NCBI GenBank assembly: GCA_016781485.1
Contig: JADDQH010000027.1
Location: forward strand, 1-32,642
Reading direction: 5' to 3'
Origin: Chloroflexota bacterium
GTDB taxonomy: Bacteria; Chloroflexota; Limnocylindria; Limnocylindrales; CSP1-4
Length of the DNA: 32,642 nt
The notes under the pieces are model-generated. The model saw only the letters and a list, made by a program, of their open reading frames with translations. It had not been told where the DNA came from and searched no databases. Made by a program: the position numbers and the translations under genes. Of this stretch, positions 9,045-18,114 are shown piece after piece (the first letter of the stretch is position 1; every line of letters begins with the position of its first letter).

Positions 9045-9731
9045 ATGCATGGGGGCACCGTCACGCCGCCGATACGAGTCCTGCTGGTCGACGACCACCA
9101 GTTACTGACGCAGGCGCTCGCCGGTCTTCTTTCGCGGGAACCCGACATGAAGGTCGTCGGCATCGCCGGCAGCGTCGGCGAGGCGAAGGCCGCCGCTCAC
9201 GAGCCGCTGGACGTCGTCCTCATGGACTACCGGCTGCCCGACGGCACCGGCGCCGATGCGACGCGAGCGATCAAGGCTCGCTGGCCGTCGGTCAAGGTCG
9301 TCATGCTGACCGCGATCACCGACGACCAGACCGTCCTCGACTCGATCCAGGCCGGCGCCGACGGCTACCTGACGAAGGACCGCGCCAGCGAGGAGGTCGT
9401 CGACGCGGTGCGCGCGGCTCACGACGGCGAGATCCTCCTGCCCCGCGCCGTCGTGTTCGAGATCGCGCAGCGGGTCGCCGCCGCGCGGCGACGTGGCAAC
9501 ACCAAGTCGAGCATGGAGCAGCTCACGCCGCGCGAGATCGAGGTGCTCAAGGCGCTGGCCGAGGGCCTCTCGTCGAAAGAGATCTGTGACCGTCTGTACA
9601 TCGCGCCGAACACCCTCCGGACCCACGTCCAGAACATCATGAGCAAGCTGCGGGTCCACTCGAAGCTCGAGGCGGTCGCGTTCGCGCTCCGCCACCGACT
9701 CGTCGACCTGTCCAAGACGCGGTACGCCTGA
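9045..9731 (+). CDS. LuxR/NarL-family response regulator
   Basis: Receiver RVLLVDDHQLLTQALAGLL...DVVLMDYRLPDGTGADATRAI...GADGYLTKDRAS and HTH LTPREIEVLKALAEGLSSKEICDRLYIAPNTLRTHVQNIMSKLRVHSKLEAV; ATG 9045 preceded by AAGGGGA. Confidence 0.96.
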   Translation: MHGGTVTPPIRVLLVDDHQLLTQALAGLLSREPDMKVVGIAGSVGEAKAAAHEPLDVVLMDYRLPDGTGADATRAIKARWPSVKVVMLTAITDDQTVLDSIQAGADGYLTKDRASEEVVDAVRAAHDGEILLPRAVVFEIAQRVAAARRRGNTKSSMEQLTPREIEVLKALAEGLSSKEICDRLYIAPNTLRTHVQNIMSKLRVHSKLEAVAFALRHRLVDLSKTRYA

Positions 9732-9788
9732 CGGCACGAACGCGCCGGCGACCCGTCAGGAGCGGACGCTCGCGGCGACCTTCGTCGA

Positions 9789-10397
9789 TCAGCCGTCACC
9801 GTCGCCGCCCGCCAGGACTGCTCGCTCCAACTCCTCGTATCGCGGCGGCCCCGATCCCAGGTGGCTCCGGTAGAGCCAGATCGCATCGACCACCCACGCC
9901 GGCAGCGGCGGGACGATGATCTCGCGAAGCCGCTCGACCAGGTCCGGCGCCGCGTCGCGGGCGATCGTCAGGTGCACCTGCTCCCGTCGGCGCGATCGCT
10001 CTTCCGGCGGGATCCCGAGGAGCACCTGCAGGGATCGCATCAAGTCCACGAGCTCGCGTGCTCCCGGCTCCAACCCGAGCCAGGCGACGAGCGGACGACG
10101 CCGACCGCCCCCGAAGCTCCCGGCGCCGGCGATCCGCGCCTCGAACGCGCCGCGGCCGCTGACCGCGCCCCGCATCGCGTCGACGATCTGTGGCACGTCC
10201 CCGGGATGGGTGTCACCAAGGAAGGCGAGCGTCAGATGGAGGTTCGCCGTATGGACCCAGCGAGCGTGCGGGGACGCGGACCGCATTGGGGTCACGCGAG
10301 CGTCGATCTCCTCGCGGAGCCAGTCCGGGAGCGGTGCCGCGATGAACAGCCGCCAGCGCTCGGTCCGCGGTCCTCGCGGCGCCGGCCCGTCGTCCAC
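9789..10397 (-). CDS. thpR: RNA 2',3'-cyclic phosphodiesterase / 2'-5' RNA ligase (2H phosphoesterase)
   Basis: RLFIAAPLPDWLREEID...NLHLTLAFLGDT...and second motif VHLTIARDA (two HxTx motifs); GTG start chosen inside tracked ORF 9789..10889. Confidence 0.9.
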   Translation of the reverse strand: MDDGPAPRGPRTERWRLFIAAPLPDWLREEIDARVTPMRSASPHARWVHTANLHLTLAFLGDTHPGDVPQIVDAMRGAVSGRGAFEARIAGAGSFGGGRRRPLVAWLGLEPGARELVDLMRSLQVLLGIPPEERSRRREQVHLTIARDAAPDLVERLREIIVPPLPAWVVDAIWLYRSHLGSGPPRYEELERAVLAGGDGDG

Positions 10398-10408
10398 TCG
10401 CTGCGTCG

Positions 10409-11188
10409 TCAGGGCGACGTCGCGAGGGCGGGCCGGTCGACCCCGATCAGGTCGAGCAGGCCGAAGAGATCCCGCACGACCGGGACGTCCTCCCGAGGTG
10501 ATGGGGAGCCATGGACGCGGCTCGGGTCCTGGACGGAGGCCTGACCGCGGTCGATGAGGACGGGGGTGATGCCCACCGTGCGGGCGCCGAGGACGTCGGC
10601 ACGGTAGGAGTCGCCGATGTGGAGCGTCCGCTGGGCGGGCACGCCGGTTACGTCGAGCGCGTGTCGGAAGATCGCGGGGTGCGGCTTCTGGTAGCCGACC
10701 CGGGCACTGATGACGAGCGCCTCGAAGTGCTTCGCGAGCTCGAGCGTGTGGAAGAGCTCGGGTGCCTCCCACAGCCAGTTGCTGATGACCGCGCGCCTGA
10801 TGCCGGCCGCGGCGACGGCATCGAGGGCCAGCGGGACGTCGGGGAACACGTGCCACGCGTCTCGGCGGTCGAAGGCCCTCCAGACGCACCGGAAGAACGC
10901 TTCCGGGAGATCCGCGTATCCGAGCTCGGCCATGACGAGCGCGTCGAACTCCTTGATCCGATCGTACGAGGCGGAGGCGGACGCCTCGAACGGCCCCTCA
11001 TCCGACCATCCACCCGAGCTTGTCGAGGTGTACAGCGCCCGCTCGAGCTCGTTGCGGTCGACATCCAACCCGAACTCCCGGCACGCCAGCAGATACACGT
11101 CGGCCCAGGAAGGGTCGGCGCGTACGAGCGTGTCGCCGACGTCGAAGAAGATGAGATCGGGTCGTGGAAGGCGCACGAGGGCCGTCAC
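10409..11188 (-). CDS. HAD superfamily hydrolase
   Basis: LIFFDVGDTLVRADPSW (motif I), AVISNW (motif II), GYQKPHPAIFRHAL...LHIGDSYRADVLGARTVGITPVLIDR (motifs III/IV); GTG start overlaps the ppa stop (GTGA). Confidence 0.93.
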   Translation of the reverse strand: MTALVRLPRPDLIFFDVGDTLVRADPSWADVYLLACREFGLDVDRNELERALYTSTSSGGWSDEGPFEASASASYDRIKEFDALVMAELGYADLPEAFFRCVWRAFDRRDAWHVFPDVPLALDAVAAAGIRRAVISNWLWEAPELFHTLELAKHFEALVISARVGYQKPHPAIFRHALDVTGVPAQRTLHIGDSYRADVLGARTVGITPVLIDRGQASVQDPSRVHGSPSPREDVPVVRDLFGLLDLIGVDRPALATSP

Positions 11189-11736
11189 GCCGGGGTCGGG
11201 GGCAGCGCGTGCCCGGCGCCCGACGCCCCGTCCGACTCCTCGAGCCACCGGTCGCGGTCGACCCGCAGCACCTCCAGCGCCGCGTCGCGGTCCCGCCACC
11301 CGAGGACGTCCACCCGTTTGTCTTCCAGGATCTTGTAGGTCTCGAAGAACTGCACGATCTCGCGCAGCCGGTTGGGCGGCACCTGGTCGAGATCGGTGAT
11401 ATGCGAGTAGTGCGGGTCGGCGAGCGCGACGCACAGGACCTTGAAGTCGTCACCCTTGTCGTCCTGCATCGCGAGTCCGCCGACCGCCCGCGCGTACACA
11501 TGACAGCCCGTGAACGTCGGCTCGTCGATGAGGAGGAGGGCGTCGGTATGGTCGCCGTCACCGCCGCGGGTACCCTCGACGAAGCCGTAGTCGAAGTTGT
11601 AGAAGACAGCAGACGAAAGGACGCGATCGAGTCGGTACACCCCCGCCGTCTCGTCGAACTCGTACTTGTTCCGATTGCCGCGCGGGATCTCTACGACGAT
11701 CTCGACGGCGCTCGGGAACCTGTCCACCTCGGCCAC
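11185..11736 (-). CDS. ppa: Inorganic pyrophosphatase (family I)
   Basis: VEIPRGNRNKYEFDETAGVYRLDRVLSSAVFYNFDYGFVEGTRGGDGDHTDALLLIDEPTFTGCHV...DDKGDDFKVLCV. Confidence 0.94.
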   Translation of the reverse strand: MAEVDRFPSAVEIVVEIPRGNRNKYEFDETAGVYRLDRVLSSAVFYNFDYGFVEGTRGGDGDHTDALLLIDEPTFTGCHVYARAVGGLAMQDDKGDDFKVLCVALADPHYSHITDLDQVPPNRLREIVQFFETYKILEDKRVDVLGWRDRDAALEVLRVDRDRWLEESDGASGAGHALPPTPA

Positions 11737-11771
11737 CCGGTGAGTCTACCGGCCGATCCCTCCGGGCCGGT

Positions 11772-13085
11772 TCACTCGTTGTAGAGGCGCTCCTCGACGA
11801 GCTTTTCCTGGACCGGCTGGCCGTTCGGGTCGAAGCAGCTGTACTCGAAGTGCTTCCGGAACTCGAGGTCGAGGTTGTCCTGGCCACCGCGGTTCTTCTC
11901 CACCGTCACGATGACCCACTCGCGGAAACGCTGCGCGTGGTACGGGTTGTACTCCAGGTTGACCTTCGAGACGATGTTGTACTTCTCGTTGACGATCAGG
12001 ATGACGTCGGCCTCGTAGTTGATCGCGGACGAGCCCCGCAGGTGGTGGCTGCGCAGCCGTGCCGCCTTGAGGCCTTCCTTGTCCGCTGCGACGATGCTCA
12101 CGATCGGCACGTCGAGCGACAGCGCGATGTCCTTGAGCCCGTTCACGACGAACGTGACCTTGTCGGCTTCGCTCGCGGGCTCGGGGACGACAGGCACTTT
12201 CTGCAGGTAGTCCACGACCACCATCAGGCGCTTGTCACCCGAGAGGGCCTTGTGCTCCTCGATGAGCCGCCGGATGTTCGGGACAGTGCTCGCGGTCTGT
12301 GTCCCACGGAGCAGGAACAGGCTCTGGCCGTAGTGTGCTATCTGTTCCAGTGACGGTCGGAGGCGAGGGTTCGCGAAAAGCTGAGCGGGGTCGACGCGAT
12401 CGTTCGCCGAGCTCCCGACCACCTCCTTGCGGACCTCCTGGATCTTGACCGCGTTCTTCCCGGGCGGCATCGTGCCCAACGCGGACTCGAGCGCGATGAG
12501 GCGGTAGAGCAGGTACTCCTCGTCGTGCTCGAAGCAGATGTACAGGACGTTGGTCTGGCCGCTCCGCGCGGCATTGCGCGCCATCTGGAGGGACAGTGTC
12601 GTCTTGCCGGTCCCCTGCGCACCGCCGATGAGGAGCAGCTCGCCGGAACGAAGCCCACCGCCGATGGTCCGGTCCAACGGCGTGAAGCCGAGCGGCACGG
12701 GCTGGTAGGCGACGCCGCGGCCGCTCGTGACCTTGTCGTTGAGCGTCGACAGGACCTGGAGCGCGGAGAGGGGGGCCATGCTTCCCGTGTCACCCTCGAC
12801 GCGCCACTCGCTCTCGCTCGCACCCGAGGGCGCTGCTTCAGTCGTGAGGATCGGCGAGTGCGCTGGTGCTCCATACGCCGGGCCCGAGCCGGATGGATAG
12901 GTGGGCGGCGGCGCGGCATATGCAGAGGGTTCGGGGCGATCGTGGGCGGGGGGCTGGGCCGGGGCAGGTCGGATCGGGGGTCGTACGACGAACGGGTCGG
13001 GTTCGGCGCGCCGGGCAGCGGTGGTCTCGGCCTGGGGCTGCGCGAACCGGTCGCGCAGGAAGGCAAGTCGAGGGTCTCGGTGCAT
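11772..13085 (-). CDS. DnaB helicase C-terminal-domain-like RecA-fold ATPase, proline-rich N-terminus, no DnaB N-domain
   Basis: MHRDPRLAFLRDRFAQPQ...(~120 aa Pro-rich)...GFTPLDRTIGGGLRSGELLLIGGAQGTGKTTLSLQMARNAARSG (Walker A), RLMVVVDYLQKV (Walker B), VEKNRGGQDNLDLEF. ATG 13085 chosen inside tracked ORF 11772..13298. Confidence 0.88.
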   Translation of the reverse strand: MHRDPRLAFLRDRFAQPQAETTAARRAEPDPFVVRPPIRPAPAQPPAHDRPEPSAYAAPPPTYPSGSGPAYGAPAHSPILTTEAAPSGASESEWRVEGDTGSMAPLSALQVLSTLNDKVTSGRGVAYQPVPLGFTPLDRTIGGGLRSGELLLIGGAQGTGKTTLSLQMARNAARSGQTNVLYICFEHDEEYLLYRLIALESALGTMPPGKNAVKIQEVRKEVVGSSANDRVDPAQLFANPRLRPSLEQIAHYGQSLFLLRGTQTASTVPNIRRLIEEHKALSGDKRLMVVVDYLQKVPVVPEPASEADKVTFVVNGLKDIALSLDVPIVSIVAADKEGLKAARLRSHHLRGSSAINYEADVILIVNEKYNIVSKVNLEYNPYHAQRFREWVIVTVEKNRGGQDNLDLEFRKHFEYSCFDPNGQPVQEKLVEERLYNE

Positions 13086-13180
13086 GCTCCCGACGCTAGC
13101 ACCGCGCAGGACCGCTCGGGAGGGAACGAAACTCCTACAGCACCGCGACTTTCGGGGACGCCGGAGGTCCGTTCGAGCGA

Positions 13181-13951
13181 TCAGGGCTCGACGGGCACGA
13201 TCTCGAGGAACCGGAACGCCTCTCCCTCGCCGTACGCCGTCAGGTACGTCCCCGCGATCCGCAGCTGCGCGTACTCCTCGCCCTGTCGACGGAGCCATCC
13301 GATCGCCTCTGGCGCGCGCTCCTCGCCGTAAAGCTCGGTCACTATCCGCCCGAAGAAGGGACGCGCATGTGGCGCTACCGGCGGATCCGTCAGGGAGTCC
13401 GCCTGGAGGAACAATCGACCGATGCCTCCGTGCGGGTCACGCGAGACTTCTGCCTTCAGGTGCCATCGCCCGTCCGGTGACGACAGTTCGCAATCCGTTC
13501 GCGGGCGGTGATCCCCCTCGCCCGCCTCCACGCACTCCATGCCGTCATCGCGAAGGAGTGCCAGCAACTCGTCGGCGGTCAGGTGGAGTGTCGCCCGAGC
13601 GTCCTCGGGCACGGTCCACTCGATCTCGGCGCGTGTCGAGCCGTCGCGGTAGACCTCCAGCCGGTAATCCCCGGGGTCGAGCGTGAAGCCCGCGCGTCCG
13701 TACGGCGTGAGCAGGTCCAGCGTCTCCGTCCTCGCGCCCCGGTCCCAGGGTCGGTCGACGTCGTAGCCGGGCTCCGGCCGCCCGTTTCGGAAGATCCGCG
13801 CCGACAGTGCCGAGCTGCGATCGCTGTCTTGCGACGTCACCCGCAGCCGCAGGCCGACGGCATCGGCGTCCGGCACCTCGCCCCCCGGCGTCACGCGTTC
13901 GCCCTCGACGAGCGTCCCTGCTGGCGAAAGACGGAGCGTCAGGCTTGTCAC
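13181..13951 (-). CDS. Hypothetical protein, 256 aa
   Basis: Full ORF with GTG start and codon-like composition: VTSLTLRLSPAGTLVEGERVTPGGEVPDADAVGLRLRVTSQDSDRSSALSARIFRNGRPEPGYDVDRPWDRGARTETLDLLTPYG...; no family recognised. Confidence 0.75.
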   Translation of the reverse strand: MTSLTLRLSPAGTLVEGERVTPGGEVPDADAVGLRLRVTSQDSDRSSALSARIFRNGRPEPGYDVDRPWDRGARTETLDLLTPYGRAGFTLDPGDYRLEVYRDGSTRAEIEWTVPEDARATLHLTADELLALLRDDGMECVEAGEGDHRPRTDCELSSPDGRWHLKAEVSRDPHGGIGRLFLQADSLTDPPVAPHARPFFGRIVTELYGEERAPEAIGWLRRQGEEYAQLRIAGTYLTAYGEGEAFRFLEIVPVEP

Positions 13952-14033
13952 GGCCCCCCACGCTCGGTTCCCCTTCGTCGGATCCTGCTCGGCCGGGCCG
14001 TCCGGCGTCCGTGGTCGAGAGATGAAGGGGAGG

Positions 14034-15428
14034 TCAGGCGGCGACCGGTCGCAGCACTGCGAGGGCGCTCCAGTAACGGACTATCGTCCGCAGCCCTCCT
14101 TCGTAGTTGTCCAGGCGCATGTTCTCGTTCGGTGCATGCGCCTGATCGTCCGGGTTCGCGAACCCGAGCAACACGACGGGCAGTCCTGCGATCGACTCGA
14201 ACGACGCGGCGACCGGGATCGACCCTCCCGAACGGACATACAGCGGCTCCTGCCCGAACACCTCGAGCACGCAACGAGCCGCGGTCTGGGTCGCGGGATG
14301 GTCGATCGGTGTGACGCTCGGGCGTCCGCCGCTGTGGAGCCTGAGGGAGACGTTGACGCCCGGAGGCGCGAGCTCGGACACTCGCTCCCGGAGCCGCTCG
14401 AAGATGACGTCGGGTTCCTGGTTCGGGACGAGCCGGCAGCTGATCTTCGCGTGGGCGCTAGATGGGATGATCGTCTTGGAGCCTTCACCCTGGAAGCCGC
14501 CCCAGATGCCGTTGATGTCGAGCGTCGGCCGAGCCCCGCGCCGCTCGGTGACCGTATAGCCCGGCTCCCCGAACAATGCCGGAACCCCGATGCCGACGCG
14601 GAACGCGTCCTCGTCGAACGGGATGCGCGCGAGGTGCGTCCGCTCCTGCGGCGTGAGCTCCGCCACGTCGTCGTAGAAGCCCGGGATCTCGACGCGGCCG
14701 TCCGGTGCCTTCAGCCCGCCGAGGATCTGGACGAGCGCATTCGCGGGGTTCTGGACGGCGCCGCCATAGCTCCCCGAATGGAGGTCGAGCTTGGGTCCGG
14801 TCACGTCGATCTGCGCATACATGAGGCCGCGCAATCCGACGGTGATGGCCGGCAGGTTACCCTCGAAGAAGCTCGTGTCGCTGATGACCGCGAGGTCGCC
14901 CCGGAGCCGGTGGACATTCGCCTCCAGCCACCGGTCGAGGTTCACCGAGCCCGACTCCTCCTCCCCCTCGAACACGTACCGGACGTTGACGGGGAGATGT
15001 CCGCGGACCGCGAGCCACGCGCGCGCGGCCCATAGGTGGAGATGGATCTGTCCCTTGTCGTCGGCGGCACCGCGCGCGTACACACGGTCACCCTCGACGC
15101 TTGGCTCGAACGGCGGCCGCAGCCACAGTTCGAGCGGATCCACGGGCTGGACGTCGTAGTGACCGTAGACGACTACGGTCGGAGCGTCGGCGGCATGGAG
15201 CCAGTCGCCGTACACGACCGGATGCCCGCCCGTCTCCGAAACCTCGACGTTCTCGATTCCGCTCTCCCGCAGGTGGTCGGCGACGAACCTCGCCGCGGCG
15301 CGAACGTCATCCTCGTGTTCCGTCAGCGCCGAGATGCTCGGGATGCGCAGGAACGCGAAGTAGTCGTCGAGGCGCTTGGCGGCCGTCCGTTCGAGGTACG
15401 TGTCGAGATCGCCGTGATCGTCCGTCAC
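14034..15428 (-). CDS. M20 family dipeptidase/metallopeptidase
   Basis: TVVVYGHYDVQPVDPLELW, RGAADDKGQIHLHLWAARAWL, YVFEGEEESGSVNLDRWLEAN, SGGSIPVAASFESIAGLPVVLLGFANPDDQAHAPNENMRLDNY; GTG start. Confidence 0.95.
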   Translation of the reverse strand: MTDDHGDLDTYLERTAAKRLDDYFAFLRIPSISALTEHEDDVRAAARFVADHLRESGIENVEVSETGGHPVVYGDWLHAADAPTVVVYGHYDVQPVDPLELWLRPPFEPSVEGDRVYARGAADDKGQIHLHLWAARAWLAVRGHLPVNVRYVFEGEEESGSVNLDRWLEANVHRLRGDLAVISDTSFFEGNLPAITVGLRGLMYAQIDVTGPKLDLHSGSYGGAVQNPANALVQILGGLKAPDGRVEIPGFYDDVAELTPQERTHLARIPFDEDAFRVGIGVPALFGEPGYTVTERRGARPTLDINGIWGGFQGEGSKTIIPSSAHAKISCRLVPNQEPDVIFERLRERVSELAPPGVNVSLRLHSGGRPSVTPIDHPATQTAARCVLEVFGQEPLYVRSGGSIPVAASFESIAGLPVVLLGFANPDDQAHAPNENMRLDNYEGGLRTIVRYWSALAVLRPVAA

Positions 15429-15580
15429 CCTCTATCTCCCGGGCTCATCCGGAGGGACGCCGCGGCGCGGTCGAGCACTCCGATGGACATGGGCGTCGAC
15501 GGGCGCGTCCGCCCGGCGTCTCCCTCTGGCTCTGTATCCAGGTCCCGGCCGGGGCGTCTCCCCCACGCCGGGCGCGCGTT

Positions 15581-17554
15581 TCAGGCGGGCTGGGGCGCGG
15601 GCTTGGGCGCGGGTCCGCTCCTGCCATCCTCGGGTGCCGGCCGATGGAGCGGGCCGGTGAGCGGCACGGGGGTCATGCTCCCCTGCTCGCGGCGCGGGTC
15701 CGGAAGGTCCGAGAACAACTTCTCGAACTCGTCCTGCTCCAGCGTCTCTTCCGCCACCAGCCGCTCGGCCAGCTGTACGAGCCGATCCTTGAACCGGGTG
15801 AGGACGTCCATCGCCCGGGCGTAGCCCCGGTCGATGATCGCGCGGACCTCCTCGTCGATCTGCTTCGCGACCTCGTCGGAATAGTTCCGCTGTTCTCCGA
15901 TCTCCCGACCGAGGAACACCAGCTCGTCCCGCTTCCCGAACGCGAGCGGGCCGAGTTTCTCGCTCATGCCGAACTCGGTGACCATCCGGCGCGCAAGCGT
16001 GGTCGCCTTCTCGATGTCGTTCGACGATCCCGTCGTCGTATCGCCGAAGATCAGCTTCTCCGCCACGTTGCCGCCGAGCATGCCGGCGATCTTGTCCTCG
16101 AACTCGCTCTTGCTCTGGAGGTACCGGTCTTCGGTAGGGAGCCCCATCGTGTAGCCCAGGGCCATGCCTCGGCTGATGACGCTCACCTTCGCGACCGGGT
16201 CACACTTCGGCAGGATGCGTTGGACGATGGCGTGCCCACCCTCGTGGTAGGCGATGATCGCCTTCTCGGCGTCGCTGATGATCCGGCTCTTGCGCTCCGG
16301 GCCCGCGACCACGCGCTCGAGCGCCTCGCTGAACTCGGGCCCTCCGATGACCTTCTTGTTGCGACGCGCCGCGAGGATCGCGGCCTCGTTCACGAGGTTC
16401 GCGAGGTCGGCGCCGGAGAACCCGGGTGACTGGCGCGCCACCGTCATGAGGTCGATCGCCTTGTCGAGCGGCTTGCCCTTGACGTGGACCTTGAGGATCT
16501 CGAGGCGCCCCTTCATGTCGGGGCGGTCGAGGATGACCTGCCGGTCGAATCGACCCGGCCGTAGGAGCGCGGGGTCGAGGACGTCAGGCCGGTTCGTCGC
16601 TGCGACGACGATCACGTTCGTGTTCGTGTCGAAGCCGTCCATCTCGACGAGGATCTGATTGAGCGTCTGCTCGCGCTCATCGTGCGAGCCGCCGAGGCCG
16701 GCGCCACGCTGACGACCGACGGCGTCGATCTCATCGACGAACACGATGCAGGGGCTGTTGCGCTTCGCCTGGTCGAACAGGTCGCGGACGCGGCTGGCAC
16801 CGACGCCGACGAACATCTCGACGAATTCGGAACCGGAGATGCTGAAGAACGGCACTCCTGCCTCACCCGCGACCGCGCGTGCGAGGAGTGTCTTCCCCGT
16901 GCCGGGAGGCCCTACGAGGAGCACGCCGCGCGGGATGCGCGCGCCGAGGGAGTTGAACTTCTCGGGGTACTTCAGGAACTCGACGACCTCCTGCAACTCG
17001 GTCTTCGCCTCGTCGACGCCGGCCACGTCAGAGAACGTGACGACCGTCTTGTTGCCCAGGAACATCCGGGCACGGCTCTTGCCGAAGCTGAGGGCCTGAT
17101 TGTTCGTGCCCTGTGCCTGTCGGAACATGAAGAACAGGAACAGGCCGATGAGGAGGATCGGGAAGACGGCGGTGAGGAGCGTGAGCAACAGGCCGTTGTC
17201 GGGTGGGTTCGCGATCTTCACGTCGGGCGGGTTCGAGGCACATTGCGCTCCCTGGCCACAGAACTCGCTGATGTCCTTGCGGATGTCGGTCAGCGGGCTC
17301 GGGACGCGCGTCATCCGGACGACGTTCTGGCTCCGCTGGTCCTTGTCGGTGAGCTTGACCTCGAGCTGGTCGCCACTCTTGGTGACCTCAGCCACCTTGC
17401 CCTGGATGACGAGGGACTCGAAGGAGTCGTCCGCGCCGCTGTAGGGGATCTCCTGCTGCTGCCCGGTGGGGAAGAAGAACATGTACAGCAGCGCCAGCGT
17501 CCCGACGACGAGGACGAGCGTGACGATGCCGTTCCTGAAGAAGCGGGTGTTCAA
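15581..17554 (-). CDS. ftsH: ATP-dependent zinc metalloprotease FtsH
   Basis: [48 protein letters not shown]..., SRH region [22 protein letters not shown], zinc motif HEGGH; TTG start with GGAGG upstream. Confidence 0.98.
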   Translation of the reverse strand: MNTRFFRNGIVTLVLVVGTLALLYMFFFPTGQQQEIPYSGADDSFESLVIQGKVAEVTKSGDQLEVKLTDKDQRSQNVVRMTRVPSPLTDIRKDISEFCGQGAQCASNPPDVKIANPPDNGLLLTLLTAVFPILLIGLFLFFMFRQAQGTNNQALSFGKSRARMFLGNKTVVTFSDVAGVDEAKTELQEVVEFLKYPEKFNSLGARIPRGVLLVGPPGTGKTLLARAVAGEAGVPFFSISGSEFVEMFVGVGASRVRDLFDQAKRNSPCIVFVDEIDAVGRQRGAGLGGSHDEREQTLNQILVEMDGFDTNTNVIVVAATNRPDVLDPALLRPGRFDRQVILDRPDMKGRLEILKVHVKGKPLDKAIDLMTVARQSPGFSGADLANLVNEAAILAARRNKKVIGGPEFSEALERVVAGPERKSRIISDAEKAIIAYHEGGHAIVQRILPKCDPVAKVSVISRGMALGYTMGLPTEDRYLQSKSEFEDKIAGMLGGNVAEKLIFGDTTTGSSNDIEKATTLARRMVTEFGMSEKLGPLAFGKRDELVFLGREIGEQRNYSDEVAKQIDEEVRAIIDRGYARAMDVLTRFKDRLVQLAERLVAEETLEQDEFEKLFSDLPDPRREQGSMTPVPLTGPLHRPAPEDGRSGPAPKPAPQPA

Positions 17555-17792
17555 GGGAGCCGAGGCCTCCGAAAGGTCGAAGTGAGCCTGCGAGGTGGGG
17601 CAGGACTCACCGATTATAGGCGGCGTTCCGCCTTCTACTGTGATTCGCAGGAGGTGCGCGGCCGGATCGGCGTGCGCGCACCGGAGAAGTGAGGCGTCCC
17701 GGTGTCGCCCCGCACCGCTGGCCGCGCAGGGCGCCCGCGCGGCGGCTGAGCGACCACCGCCGCTCCCCGGGAGCCGACGAGGAAACGGGAAC

Positions 17793-17867
17793 TGGTAGCG
17801 GAGGGCGGATTCGAACCACCGACCAAGGGCTTATGAGTCCCCTGCTCTGCCACTGAGCTACTCCGCC
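17793..17867 (-). tRNA. tRNA-Met (anticodon CAT), 3' CCA encoded
   Basis: Minus strand GGCGGAG TA GCTC AGTGGCA GAGC A GGGGA CTCATAA GCCCT TGGTC GGTGG TTCGAAT CCGCC CTCCGCT ACCA folds as a cloverleaf; elongator-type rather than initiator. Confidence 0.95.
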
Positions 17868-18058
17868 GCCGTTTCGCGCGTCGACGCGGCGACAGTCTAG
17901 CGCAGCGACCACGACGCCCCGCGCGGCTCAGCTCGACCTGACGTCTCCTCGCCCGGGTTCGAGCTGCTTCCGACCCGCCAGCGGTGGGGACGTTCGAGGC
18001 CGGGCCGCCGTGAGGCCGCCGGTCGGCGAGGCTGCGCCGGCGGTCAAGGAACGACGGG

Positions 18059-18096
18059 AAAAACGAGAGGAGCCGCGCACGCGGCGCGGCTCCTCT
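18059..18096 (-). terminator. Rho-independent terminator of the subtilase gene
   Basis: Minus strand AGAGGAGCCGCGC-CGCGT-GCGCGGCTCCTCT (13-bp perfect stem, 5-nt loop) followed by CGTTTTT; begins about 20 bp after the subtilase stop. Confidence 0.93.
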
Positions 18097-18114
18097 GGCT
18101 CGCGCCAACGCGTG

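Noticed and set aside
9728-9760. Hairpin CCTGACGG...CCGTCAGG between the response regulator and thpR
   Set aside because: Loop of about 17 nt and no T-tract; not convincing as a terminator.
13181-13298. N-terminal extension of the DnaB-like ORF up to 13298
   Set aside because: Overlaps the end of the upstream 256-aa gene and is low complexity; ATG at 13085 is a better start.
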